Notes: a model not told the origin generated them from the letters alone. Counted from the first letter of the stretch, positions 1 through 8,755 are shown. The stretch is 27,104 nt of DNA from CAZNDN01 sp964571815 (GCA_964571815.1 CAZNDN010000044.1:1-27104), one strand, 5' to 3'. Numbers and translations: made by a program.

Positions 1-207
1 GGAAGACGACAGGGCCGCATGGCGGTTCACCAGGGCTCTCCCGTTGTGCAGCTCTTCACGATGTCGGGCCGAGCGATTGGAACGGTTGACGCGCAGAATC
101 TCGTGGGTACGACAGGAAAATGCCGTGCTCGTGGTATATACCTGCTTCGTCATGAGGACCGACAAGCCCCTCAGGTGCACTGCCGTGTGATGTTAAATCC
201 GCGTTGA
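1..207 (+). CDS. 3' end of a secreted protein gene with sorting-type C-terminal tail (partial)
   Basis: The frame is open from the first base of the window to a TGA at 205-207, so only the last 68 codons are visible. The end has the pattern of the C-terminal beta-sandwich tails (type-A sorting or FlgD-like) found on secreted enzymes of Bacteroidota and Fibrobacterota: a strand with LFTMSGRAIG, a variable loop, then the ARGIYLLR strand (the usual 'G-x-Y-x-L-R' element), followed by a short basic end. Similar tails occur at the ends of the broken glycoside hydrolase at 4591-6544 and of the Asp-box protein at 8756-11620. The catalytic or binding part lies outside the window, so no function can be given beyond likely export and surface attachment. 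A GGAGG ribosome site for the next start lies 39 bases downstream of the stop, suggesting that the two were once in one transcription unit. Confidence 0.6.
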   Translation, partial: GRRQGRMAVHQGSPVVQLFTMSGRAIGTVDAQNLVGTTGKCRARGIYLLRHEDRQAPQVHCRVMLNPR

Positions 208-257
208 CGCTCAGGGTTTCATCGACCCGACGCTTCTTACACAACGGAGGTACTCCA

Positions 258-446
258 ATGATCAGCTATCGCAACCGACTGGTCTCTTACGGCCTTGCGG
301 TTATCGGAATACTCCGCGTTGGTTCCCGTGGTGCCGAGGTTCCGCAATTCCTTCTCCGACAACTACTATCTCGACAATCCGGCAGCATTTGTTCAACCAA
401 CAACTTGTCAAGAGATTGCGCTCGTGGCATGCGGCGCGACATTCGG
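258..446 (+). pseudogene. Truncated remnant of a cellulose-binding/GH-A-like glycoside hydrolase
   Basis: An ATG at 258 is preceded by a good ribosome site (GGAGG at 246-250, spacing 7) and starts a signal-peptide-like stretch (MISYRNRLVSYGLAVIGIL). At about 346 the sequence jumps, in a different frame, into a segment clearly related to 5085-5180 in the broken enzyme gene downstream. NSFSDNYYLDNP here corresponds to DSLADSYDFNNP there, and, after one extra base near 382, QHLFNQQLVKRLRSWHA corresponds to EHLFNKQFVKG-stop-RPWHA. About 400 bp present in the downstream copy between signal peptide and this segment are absent, and nothing recognisable follows after about 446. It cannot make a functional enzyme. 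It is useful as a reference for the ancestral sequence of the downstream pseudogene. That it derives from a duplicated copy of the same gene is an inference. Confidence 0.65.
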
Positions 447-507
447 AAATGGTACTTCTCCGGCTTGTCCGCGGGGAGTAGTCACGTCACTTCATTCAGG
501 ACGGAAG

Positions 508-3500
508 TTAATACACCAGCCTGTACAAGTAGCCGTTCACAACAGCATACAGGGTTCGGTTGTTCGATGACATAATGATTTCGCTCACGGAGCTTTTTAG
601 TCCATCAACGTTTTCCGGTACTTTGGTGGCAAACCCGGTGGCCGTGTAATGAAGGTATCCCGATCCCAATAGACACCACCCCCGTGTCCCGGAGGTCATC
701 TCTAAGCCTTTGACGTTGCCGGCCAACTCTTCGAAAACAGTATTGAGACTACCCTTCAGAAGCTTGTTCTCGGAATCTACGATGTAGACTACGTCACCGA
801 TCTGCTTATCCGATTCAAGGATGGGCCCACCCACCATCACCTTAGCCGTCAGTGTGTTCATCCCTGGCTCGTATGCATACAGCTTGCTGTCGGTCAGAAG
901 GAGGAACCTGCCGTCTGCCAAGCGGTCGACCGCATTCGCACCAATGAAGCGTGTCGCATCGATCGTCCGGAATTCATCATCGTAGAAGACCTGAGTTACA
1001 TTCTGAGGAGGAGCTCCCGGCGGCTGGCCGCCTGGATTGTATGTCCCTCCGAAGATCACGGGAGTACACTCATCAAGCACAATCGGCCCTACTACTCCAC
1101 TGGTGCCCCATACGTCGTCTCCTGAGAAAGAGCCGGAGTATTCTTCTGTCCAGTCCGAGATTCGTATAATCCTGAATCCCTCCAGCAGCCCGACACCCAT
1201 CTTGTATGTGAATCCGTAGTATTGAGAGCAAGCTGTAGATTGGATTACTGTAGCGTTATCGTTGTTATTGTCCCAAGAGTACATTCCTTCCCATTGGTAC
1301 TCCTCACCGCTACGTGTCAGTTTCTGCAGTTCCAGTCGGCCCGGTGAGGTGGAAATGAATCGATAGACGTCATTACTGCCGGCTGCAGCGATGCCTTCTC
1401 CCGAAGCGGGGACAACCTTTTCCCACGTATGCATCTCGACCGTGATCAGTATACTGTCCTCCGAAGACTGGCCGCCGTCGTCGGAAAGCTGCAGTACAGC
1501 CTTCACAACCTGACCATCGTAGAACTCCTCAAGGTCAACAACCCAATCTATCCGGCTGCCCACCAACTTCATGCCCAGCGGAGCACTCTTCAGTGTAAGG
1601 GTCAAATCCGTCACAGCGTCATCTTTGTCCGCAACGTTGACATTCAGCCGAAAGGGCAGACCGAATACGGTGGTGTCGGCTTCGGGCAAATCAGCGAAGT
1701 AAGGTTTGTCGTTCACAGGTGCAACGACGAAGGAAACGACAGCGGTATTGCTGCTTGCACCGTTATCATCACGACATGAGAAAATGAGGGTGTCGGCCCC
1801 GTTGTAGTCCTTGGAAGGCACATACGTTCGCGAGGATCCGCCTCCACTGAGGGTGCCGTGAGCAGGAGCCGAGTGGATCGTATAGTCAGCAATACCTTTG
1901 TCATCGGTCGCGGGAAGGTCGAAACTTACACTGCCGTCTTCATCCACTTCCACCAGCGAGTCTCTGGCAACGGGTGCGGCATTAGCGTGAAGAACGGTGA
2001 AAACGAAAACCGCTGAAGTGCTTGTCGCCAAACCGTCATTGACGCGAAAAACAAGACTGTCCCTGCCGTCAAACCCTTGTTCCGGATCGTATGTCATCGC
2101 AGGAGGGGTTCCCGTCAAGGTGCCGTGCGTTGGATAAACGTCGATGACCCACGATAGTGCATTGCCGTCGGGGTCGTTGCCATGAAGGACGATTTCGGCG
2201 GTAGAGTCGCCTGAGACACTGACCACGCCCGACGTCACGACGGGCGCTCTGTTGGAATCCATCACGGTTACGGAGACACTGAAAGTGTCGGTGAACTTGG
2301 GAACGCCATTGTCTTCCGCAAGGAAATCGATGGTTCCGAGGTTAGTTGGGGTATCCCTGCTGGCAACGTCAAAACCCGCGGTAAGCAAGAAGTTGCCACC
2401 GACAGTGTCAAAAACAACTGCCACACCTGTAACCTCCGACGGAAGACCTTTCGGTCGAAGAAGCTTAACGGAGTCCAAGTGGTCCGGGTCGGTAGCGGCA
2501 ACCGTGAACCGCAGCGTGTCTTTCTCCTTCACGGTCAAGGCATCTCCATCCGATATCCGTTCGATCGTGATGCGGGGCGGCAGGTTAACCGGCCCGACAC
2601 CGATATCAATCCTCGCGTGCGTACTGTCCTGTCCATCATGCACGGTAAGCTGCAGGTAGTAAGTTCCTTGATCATTGGTGTAAGATTGCCAACCGAGCGT
2701 TGAATCGGTGAATACAATGGTGCTCTTGTGGGGCAGAGTGGTTTCCACAAGTTCAACGCGTACGCTGTCCCCGTCGGGATCGTGGGCGTTGAATGAAATG
2801 GCAAGGCTGTCACCCTCATCGATCCGGTAGAGTCTTCGGGGCAAAGAATCCGTAAAGACAGGTTTGCGATTGACATTCTTCACAGTTAGAATGATCAAGC
2901 CAGTATCGCTCCATGCACCTCCTGTAATTTCGGCGGTGAGGGGATAGTGTCCCGAGTCCTCGAAGGACGCGAAGTAGGTGAGGCGCCCCGCTGAAGAGAG
3001 GGGGGTGCCTGACAGCGTTGAGTTGAGCAATGTAAAGCTAATCTCAGAATTGTTGCCTGTTGTGCATGAGTCAAGAAGGTTAATGTCCAAGAGTTCGTTC
3101 TCCTCAACGGTTACATGAAGCGTGTCACTCTTCCAGGACGGTCGTTGCAGCGGCTGCGTTGTGTCCGCAACTCTTATATCGATGCGAAGCAGGGAACTGT
3201 CATGAGTATCCTCGGCTCTAATCACTGCATAGTAGGAACCGGTGTCTACAGAGGTTGATGGCCACCGAAAGCTCGAATCCGTAAGGACAATGCTGTTTCT
3301 TTGGGGAAGGGTTGTTTCTTCCACGCTGTACGCCACCGAGTCTCCCTCGGGATCGAATGCCCTGAACGGGACGAGTAAGGTGGAGCCCACGTTGATGACA
3401 TAGCTTTGCTCAGTGAGACCCGCAACAAAGACAGGCCCTCGGTTGACCTTTTCATTCCGAATCACTTTGAGCAGCATTGTTGCCGACGTGTCACTGTGCC

Positions 3501-4134
3501 ACGGACTTGAGACAATACATACATATTTGCCCGAGTCGGAGGCAGTGACATTCGTAAGAAACAAGGTATCGGTATCCTGTCCCTCAAGCAGCTTTTGGTC
3601 TTTCAACCACTGATATCGGAGAGGCCCGCTACCGGACCCATTGACAAAAAGCGTCAGCGAGTCACGCACTTCCTGTTCCACCATTGAAGGCGATTGACTA
3701 AGTATGCGCACAGGCGCAGGGTTATTGCGTACTTCAAAGGAAAGGCCCGTGGACGTACTGTCGGTCCTGATTACACGAACCCGGACGGAAACCGTGCATG
3801 GCTCCAACATTGTAAGGGGCGTAACTACCGTGTTTTCTGGAATGCTGTCCGGGCCATAGTGCAGTTGGAACCCACTGCCGGTTGTACCTTCGCTCCAAAC
3901 ATCAACACTGTGTATGAACCGGGGCAGAACCGGTTCGATCCCTATCCGAAAGGTATCTTGGGCCGTAACGTCACATACGGTTGTATCGGTTACGCTTTTC
4001 TCGTTCAGGGTAACCATCACGCGGGCGTAGGCAGGATTGTCAAATGGTGCGATTGGAGGTGCGTAGCACGAAAGCATTTGGAGGACGGTCACTCCAACAA
4101 CAGCAAGGAAAGACGAGTTCAGAAGAGTTGACAT
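508..4134 (-). CDS. Large probable lipoprotein with Ig (I-set-like) and cadherin-like modules
   Basis: The 1208-residue protein (numbered from the ATG at 4134) begins with a hydrophobic leader ending in LQMLSC, so Cys23 is the likely lipidated residue; the lipobox is imperfect, with Met at -3. ATGs at 4161 and 4197 are also in frame, but only the 4134 start puts the leader at the N-terminus. Residues about 145-225 form an Ig domain of eukaryotic type, with a YQWLK core and DSGKYVCIV. From about 235 to 900 there are seven or so Ig/cadherin-like modules of 85-110 residues with DPDGDS or DPEGDS motifs (calcium-binding in cadherin families); those at about 630-810 resemble 'tandem-95' modules (HGTL, YNGADTLIF). 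The last 300 residues look like a beta-rich, possibly propeller domain without a family I can name. The role is probably surface adhesion or carbohydrate binding. It is transcribed towards the remnant at 258-446, and its DNA is more AT-rich than that of the minus-strand genes to the right. Confidence 0.85.
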   Translation of the reverse strand: MSTLLNSSFLAVVGVTVLQMLSCYAPPIAPFDNPAYARVMVTLNEKSVTDTTVCDVTAQDTFRIGIEPVLPRFIHSVDVWSEGTTGSGFQLHYGPDSIPENTVVTPLTMLEPCTVSVRVRVIRTDSTSTGLSFEVRNNPAPVRILSQSPSMVEQEVRDSLTLFVNGSGSGPLRYQWLKDQKLLEGQDTDTLFLTNVTASDSGKYVCIVSSPWHSDTSATMLLKVIRNEKVNRGPVFVAGLTEQSYVINVGSTLLVPFRAFDPEGDSVAYSVEETTLPQRNSIVLTDSSFRWPSTSVDTGSYYAVIRAEDTHDSSLLRIDIRVADTTQPLQRPSWKSDTLHVTVEENELLDINLLDSCTTGNNSEISFTLLNSTLSGTPLSSAGRLTYFASFEDSGHYPLTAEITGGAWSDTGLIILTVKNVNRKPVFTDSLPRRLYRIDEGDSLAISFNAHDPDGDSVRVELVETTLPHKSTIVFTDSTLGWQSYTNDQGTYYLQLTVHDGQDSTHARIDIGVGPVNLPPRITIERISDGDALTVKEKDTLRFTVAATDPDHLDSVKLLRPKGLPSEVTGVAVVFDTVGGNFLLTAGFDVASRDTPTNLGTIDFLAEDNGVPKFTDTFSVSVTVMDSNRAPVVTSGVVSVSGDSTAEIVLHGNDPDGNALSWVIDVYPTHGTLTGTPPAMTYDPEQGFDGRDSLVFRVNDGLATSTSAVFVFTVLHANAAPVARDSLVEVDEDGSVSFDLPATDDKGIADYTIHSAPAHGTLSGGGSSRTYVPSKDYNGADTLIFSCRDDNGASSNTAVVSFVVAPVNDKPYFADLPEADTTVFGLPFRLNVNVADKDDAVTDLTLTLKSAPLGMKLVGSRIDWVVDLEEFYDGQVVKAVLQLSDDGGQSSEDSILITVEMHTWEKVVPASGEGIAAAGSNDVYRFISTSPGRLELQKLTRSGEEYQWEGMYSWDNNNDNATVIQSTACSQYYGFTYKMGVGLLEGFRIIRISDWTEEYSGSFSGDDVWGTSGVVGPIVLDECTPVIFGGTYNPGGQPPGAPPQNVTQVFYDDEFRTIDATRFIGANAVDRLADGRFLLLTDSKLYAYEPGMNTLTAKVMVGGPILESDKQIGDVVYIVDSENKLLKGSLNTVFEELAGNVKGLEMTSGTRGWCLLGSGYLHYTATGFATKVPENVDGLKSSVSEIIMSSNNRTLYAVVNGYLYRLVY

Positions 4135-4590
4135 ACTTGGTTTCCCATCGTGCTTGTTCATTGTAGTGCGGGTACTCGCCGGCTTTGGACGTGCCATTGA
4201 TCAATAAGCTCCACAACCAAAAATACGATGCGCGTTCCATGTTCAGCAAGAAATGTTCGATGTCTAGCGAGGGCGGAGTGGAGTCCATGAAGTATCGGTT
4301 CCTGGGAGGGACACTGATCGCTTCGTTGAATCACCAAACACAGAGACACGCCCTTCCATTCATTACACAACAGATTGTTGTCATTGCAGTTGTGACAGCA
4401 TCGCTGCTCATCAGTTCCGGAAAGAAGGAGAAAGCTAGTCGCGATCGGCTTTCGTGAGAGCATCCTCCCCCCCACGGACATGAATTTGCTTAACTGGCTG
4501 CCCGAGAACTGAAGTATTTTCTTATGGGTATCTGTAGACAATGCCGTACACTCGGACTTGCATACGAAGAAAGGACTGTTCCCGGCTCCA
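4135..4590. other. Divergent intergenic region
   Basis: About 455 bases separate two divergent genes (minus-strand lipoprotein, plus-strand hydrolase pseudogene), so promoters for both would be expected here. I see no near-consensus -35/-10 pair. The region is AT-richer than the rest of the window (26 of 60 bases G or C at 4321-4380). A short open frame starting at the ATG at 4287 has a GGAG-type ribosome site and one hydrophobic stretch, but nothing else supports it as a gene. Confidence 0.4.
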
Positions 4591-6544
4591 ATGACCAAAA
4601 CGACAACTGCACCTGCCGTCTGCTTCATTTTTGTGGTACTGGTTCAAACAACCTCTCCTGCAGACGATCTTCCTCGATTCCTCATCGGGATGAATGTGGG
4701 AAGTCTCAATTACTGGAGCGAAGGGCCTATTTTTGATGATGTTATGACAACAGTTAGCGATTGGATAACCTACTGGGATCCTGACACCATGTGGAATACA
4801 CGCCAGGCTGACCAGCTTGAGGTGGATGAGAGCGGCTACCCTGTGGAAATACCGCAGACCATCGACGGGAGAAAAACCTGGGTGAGATTCATGCTCAACA
4901 ATAGCTACAAGGGCACGTTCCGGTTCGAGTATGAGGGGGTGGGTATATTAGGCTGGAGGAATGTCCCTCACACGGTCAAGGATGGTCACCACTATATTGC
5001 ACTTGATGGCAAAGGCGGACACAGGTTTGTGCAGATAACCTCCTCTGCACATGGCAACCATCTTCGTGACACCCGTATTTTCCCGATTCCCTTGCTGACA
5101 GCTACGATTTCAACAATCCCGAGCACTTATTCAACAAACAATTCGTGAAAGGTTAGCGGCCGTGGCATGCGCTGTGTTTCATGGACTGGACCCACACAAA
5201 CAACTCGCAACTGGTATCGTGGAACGACCGCGCAACCCCGACAAGTTACCGCAGGGAACAAACGGCATCTGCCTGGAATATGCGATACTGCTCTGCAACT
5301 TCCTGAAAAAAGACGGCTGGTTCTGCCTACCCCATGCGGCAGACGACAATTTCATCAGGGAACATGCGAGACTGGTACGCGACAACCTCCATTCCGGCCT
5401 GACCGCTTATGTCGAGCACTCAAACGAAATGTGGAACTGGGTATTCGACCAGGCCCAATGGGCATGCAGGAACGGGCGCTGTGAAGGTTCTGCCGTCGAG
5501 AGCAGCGATGAGCTGCGTGATGCATTGCGTCAGGTAGGCGAGACGTACTGTGATAATGCATCCGATGAGTGCTCGTGCCATCCTGAGAAGGACGCCTATC
5601 TGATGGCCCGGACATTCGGTATATGGAAAGACGAATTTGAAAAAGAGAGCCAGGCTGACCGACTGGTGCGAGTGGCTGCGGTCCAGGTTGGCTGGTGCGC
5701 CAATTCCAGCCGTATTTTGAAATGTCTGGACGACCACGGCGGCGCCGATGCGCTTTCACCAACCATGTATTTCAATTTCACTGAAGAGGATCACGACCGG
5801 TGGAACGCCATGGACCCCTCGTCGGTAACACCAGAGATGATTCTTGATGCAGTCTCTAAGCGTATGGACGACCCGGAATACTTCTCATGCGTCCAGACCA
5901 CGGCCGAGCAGGCAAAAGAATACGGTCTCGATATTGTCGTGTACGAGGCGGGGCAGCACATGCAGCCCTGGAAACAGGGCGAATACGACTACAACCAGGC
6001 GGTCTGGGACGCGCAGATTCATCCTGGAATGTACGATCTCTACGTGAAATACTGGGGGAAATGTGACAGCATTTATCAACAAGCCGGAGGCATCAAACTC
6101 AATTGCGCGTTTTCGTACGTTGGTGAGCGGGAATCACGCTGGGGCTCATGGGGTCATCTCGAAAGTCTCGAACAGCTTGACAGTCTCGAAAGGATAACAG
6201 AAATCGCGCCGAAATGGGCGGCGCTGCTTGCTATGAACAGTGGAATGGATCCCGTTGCCCTGCAGCATGATCCACGCACGATACGAAATGGGAATACTCC
6301 GCCGTCACCCCTTTCTTCATTCAAGCTTGTCCAAAAGTGCGGCCGGTATTCTATCCAATGTCGACACGCTGGACCGGCCGTCATACGCATCCATGATAGC
6401 GCGGGTCGAGTGGCCGACGTCAGGGACATTGCGCCACAAGGTGTATCGGTAGTTTCGCTACCAACGGCGGTGCGGTCCGGGATATTCTTTCTGTCCGCTG
6501 ATATGCGCGGGAGAAGCGTTGTCAGGAAATTTGCCGTGCCGTAA
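4591..6544 (+). pseudogene. Broken cellulose-binding/GH-A-like glycoside hydrolase with sorting tail
   Basis: Read through its breaks, this is one secreted enzyme of about 650 residues. The start is the ATG at 4591, with signal peptide MTKTTTAPAVCFIFVVLVQT. The frame holds to about 5083, where one base is missing; it continues in the next frame (DSLADSYDFNNP), meets an in-frame TAG at 5154-5156, passes FMDWTHTNNSQLVSWNDR (a family hallmark), and loses another base near 5245. It is then open to the TAA at 6542-6544. The second part keeps both expected catalytic carboxylates: SNE in YVEHSNEMWNW, and the Glu of VVYEAGQH. This pattern fits the 'cellulose-binding' GH-A-like proteins I know from Planctomycetes and Fibrobacterota; the exact GH family is uncertain. 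The last 70 residues form a sorting-type tail (IRIHDSAGRV, SGIFFLSAD). Large intact genes elsewhere in the window argue against general sequencing error. Confidence 0.8.
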
Positions 6545-6690
6545 AGCTTTGCGGATATCCGACCGTGCCGGGAATTCTGGGATGACCCCGGCGTTGGGAT
6601 TGGTTGACCCTGTCGCGGAATCCCGGTCCGGTTGAATCGGGAGAAATGCGGATTGACGAACTCACTTTGAGGTATTACAAAGAGATAACC

Positions 6691-7494
6691 ATGCCTCTCA
6701 TTCGATCTATCGCAATTATTCTACTCGCAGCAACCTTTGGTGTACCCCCCTGCCCGGCTCAGAATGACTACGGCACCTTTTATGTGGGAGGCAGATACCT
6801 CTACGGCCCGTGCGGCACCAGGGTAATTATCCGCGGCGCAAACGCCATGATCGTTTTCTGGGACCGCGGCGGTGAGAAGAACTACCCTGAACTGGCAAAG
6901 ACCGGGGCAAATTGCTGCCGCATTTTCTGGAAAACCGGCCATACCCCCGAGCCGGTGATTCCCGCGGCCGATCTCGACGAAACATTGACAAACTGCTGGG
7001 CGAACAAGATGATTCCCATGCCGAGTCTGTGGGATGCGACCGGCAAATGGGAGAACCTGGACACATGTATGGACTACTGGCTTCGCGATGACGTGCTGGC
7101 GGTCCTCAGGAAGCATCAAAAACACCTGCTGCTCAACATCGCCAATGAAGCGGGCAACACGGCTATGGACGGATATGTTGAGAAGTACGTTTCTCTTGTC
7201 GAGAAGCTGCGCGACGCGGGCCTGCACTGCCCGATAGTGATCGATGCCGACCGGTGGGGACGGGAGTGGCAGACCGTGGTAAACAAAGGCCCGCCTATAC
7301 TGGAACAGGATCCCGGCAAGAATCTCATTTTCTCGTGGCACAACTGGGACCCGTACCACTATCGTAACGGAACCAAAGCCAGCATCAAAGAAGCCGTAGA
7401 TCAGTCTATCGAGAAGAATATCTGTTTCATTTACTCACATTGCCGAGCAGATATCGCCGAGCACCGTTTCGTTATCATGGGATTTCACGTTTGA
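6691..7494 (+). pseudogene. GH5 (subfamily 8-like) endo-mannanase-like gene, nucleophile region lost
   Basis: The ATG at 6691 starts a signal peptide (MPLIRSIAIILLAATFGV, then PAQ). The mature part follows the GH5_8 mannanase plan: YLYGPCGTRVIIRGANAM near the N-terminus, TGANCCRIFW, a DATG/MDYW region, the acid/base strand LLLNIANEAG, VIDADRWGREW and FSWHNWDPY. The next conserved strand in this family, normally IPFIVGEF with the nucleophile Glu, reads ICFIYSHC here. The frame then ends at a TGA (7492-7494) about 20 residues later, so the nucleophile and the end of the barrel are missing. At 267 residues it is shorter than a complete GH5 catalytic domain. Substrate (mannan) is inferred from the subfamily. 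It most likely makes an inactive product, although a non-catalytic role cannot be excluded. It lies 147 bases after the preceding pseudogene on the same strand. Confidence 0.7.
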
Positions 7495-7839
7495 CAGGGC
7501 CGTTGACGTTCCCAAATTCATTGTAGGCCCTTCTATAAGGAGATGTACGCTTTTTTCCGCGGTATCGGCGTCCGTGTTCCCATAAACGCCACAAACTGGT
7601 CGCTCTGGACATGGGAGTTGCCGCCACAGATGGAATATGATTTCATGGATGTTCATCAATTGTTGGCCGAGCCGGTGGTTGGAACCATTGAAATCGCGAC
7701 CAGTAAGGCGCAGTGCGCGCTCTACCCGCTGTGGGTCGATGGAACGCGGGGTAGGGGAATAACCGTGCCGGTTTCCGATGGGAAAGCCCGGGTGGAGCTG
7801 AAAGCGGAGTACGCGACGCTTTTCTACGAACTGGAATAG
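7495..7839 (+). pseudogene. C-terminal remnant of another glycoside hydrolase
   Basis: From about 7475 a second frame carries SWDFTFDRAVDVPKFIVG. After a shift near 7535 the frame open to the TAG at 7837 continues with MYAFFRGIGVRVPINATNW and YDFMDVHQLLAEP. Such 'R-x-x-G-v-x-v-P-i-x-x-t-N-W ... DF-x-D-x-H' strings occur late in the barrel of several GH-A-clan hydrolases. Right after LAEP the sequence switches to a beta-rich end (ALYPLWVDGTRG, ATLFYELE) like the accessory domain that closes such enzymes, so an internal deletion is likely. No start codon with a ribosome site is visible, and the piece is joined directly behind the truncated mannanase-like gene. I read it as the tail of a third broken enzyme; the exact family is not determined. 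Confidence 0.5.
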
Positions 7840-7849
7840 ATACGGCTGG

Positions 7850-8173
7850 TCAAGCCCGACATGAACGGCGATTGGATTCTTTGGGCCGGGCCTCTTCCCC
7901 GTTCATTCCTTCGGTCACACCGAGGATCGCGGCATATCGGTTGGTTTCGGCGACGGTTCCCCGGAGCAGGTCGTCGACGGTCACGATCGGTGCTCCGTCC
8001 CGGCCGGCTGCGCGTGCGGCGGGATAGGTGAACCTGTCCAGCGCGCGCACGTTGACTGCTCCGCAGCGGACCGTGCCGCGTGAGGTTCGGGCCCGCACGA
8101 GGTTTACCGGGCCCAGCTCGATGACATAGCCCCGGGCGTGGACGTTTCCAAGCTCGATCGTCTGTTCTTTCAT
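7850..8173 (-). CDS. DUF1805 domain protein
   Basis: This is a 107-residue protein whose ATG at 8173 is preceded by AAGGGA, about nine bases upstream and partly overlapping the end of the preceding gene. The pattern fits the small DUF1805 (YunC-like) family: a first strand pair, then RGTVRCGAVNVRALDRF with the conserved CGA-x-x-V motif, then VDDLLRGTV and ILGVTEGMNGEEA. Family members are about 100 residues, so it looks complete, although the last dozen residues (RPKESNRRSCRA) replace the usual 'AL-x-x-L' end and may reflect a late frameshift. The function of the family is not known to me. It is the downstream partner of the radical SAM remnant (14-base gap), and its stop lies ten bases from the convergent hydrolase remnant. 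Confidence 0.7.
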   Translation of the reverse strand: MKEQTIELGNVHARGYVIELGPVNLVRARTSRGTVRCGAVNVRALDRFTYPAARAAGRDGAPIVTVDDLLRGTVAETNRYAAILGVTEGMNGEEARPKESNRRSCRA

Positions 8174-8187
8174 GGCGGAAGTCCCTT

Positions 8188-8520
8188 TCAGGTAAGGCGG
8201 TAGTAGTGTTGAAGATGAAGTTCGTGAACGTTGCCTGCGGCCGCCAGGGCCCGCCTGGCATCGTAGCAGAAATCGCACTTGCCGGCGTAGTCTCTCGACC
8301 TCGGCGAAAAGCCGTATCGTTTCGCCGTGCGGCAGAGCCCCCGGGGCCCTTCGCGGCACAGGGTGACGAACACGGGATGGGTTCGCCCGGTGATCTCCGG
8401 ATGAAGCTCATCGGGCCAGTCGGGCGAGCAGCGGTAGAGACTGTGGGCGCAGCGGTTGCTGCAGCGGTACGAGAGCATGATACCGCCGGCGAAGAGGTGG
8501 GGAATGCGCACAATCCGCAT
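8188..8520 (-). pseudogene. Internally deleted radical SAM protein
   Basis: The ATG at 8520 has a good ribosome site (GAAGGG, spacing about 5). The first 40 residues are the N-terminus of a radical SAM enzyme: HLFAGGIMLSYRCSNRCAHS, then LYRCSPDWPDEL. The [4Fe-4S]-binding CxxxCxxC motif is present except that the third Cys is Ser (codon AGT instead of TGT). Immediately afterwards comes HPEITGRTHPVFVTLC and a C-terminal region with GPRGL and YAGKCDFCYDARRAL, which in full-length relatives lies some 200 residues or more further on; the whole barrel is missing. The remaining 110 residues cannot bind SAM or a full cluster. Original substrate unknown. The junction keeps the reading frame, so a small Cys-rich protein might still be made. 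Confidence 0.65.
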
Positions 8521-8755
8521 ACATACCCTTCGTTTCTGCTGTGATGTCGGGATGAGAGGACCTGCCCGGGTCGCCGGATGCAAAATACAAGCGTGCAGGC
8601 GTCCTTATGGGACTGCATCCAACGAAGCCCGGCCGATGTCGTTATCGGGGATGCAGGGCAAGACAGGACCGCCGGGGCACCAGCACGCCTGTGTGCGGGC
8701 GCCGGCGAGGAGATTAATCGTACTCCGCCGCCGGCGAGTAGCCTGTGGAGAGGCC

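Noticed and set aside
4287..4457. Plus-strand small frame (56 residues) with GGAG ribosome-site-like sequence and one hydrophobic stretch
   Set aside because: The hydrophobic stretch lies after a polar segment rather than at the N-terminus, no family is recognised, and chance occurrence in AT-rich DNA is likely; it could be the start of a lost gene.
4158..4628. Minus-strand open frame of 156 codons in the divergent region
   Set aside because: No ribosome site, no domain, and it overlaps the starts of both flanking genes.
8206..8544. Plus-strand frame across the radical SAM remnant
   Set aside because: Antisense shadow; the minus strand carries the recognisable CSNRC motif and a proper ribosome site.
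8521..8755. Possible terminator after the Asp-box gene (two CGCCGGCGAG copies near 8700-8740)
   Set aside because: The copies are direct repeats with an internally palindromic core, and no T run follows on the minus strand.
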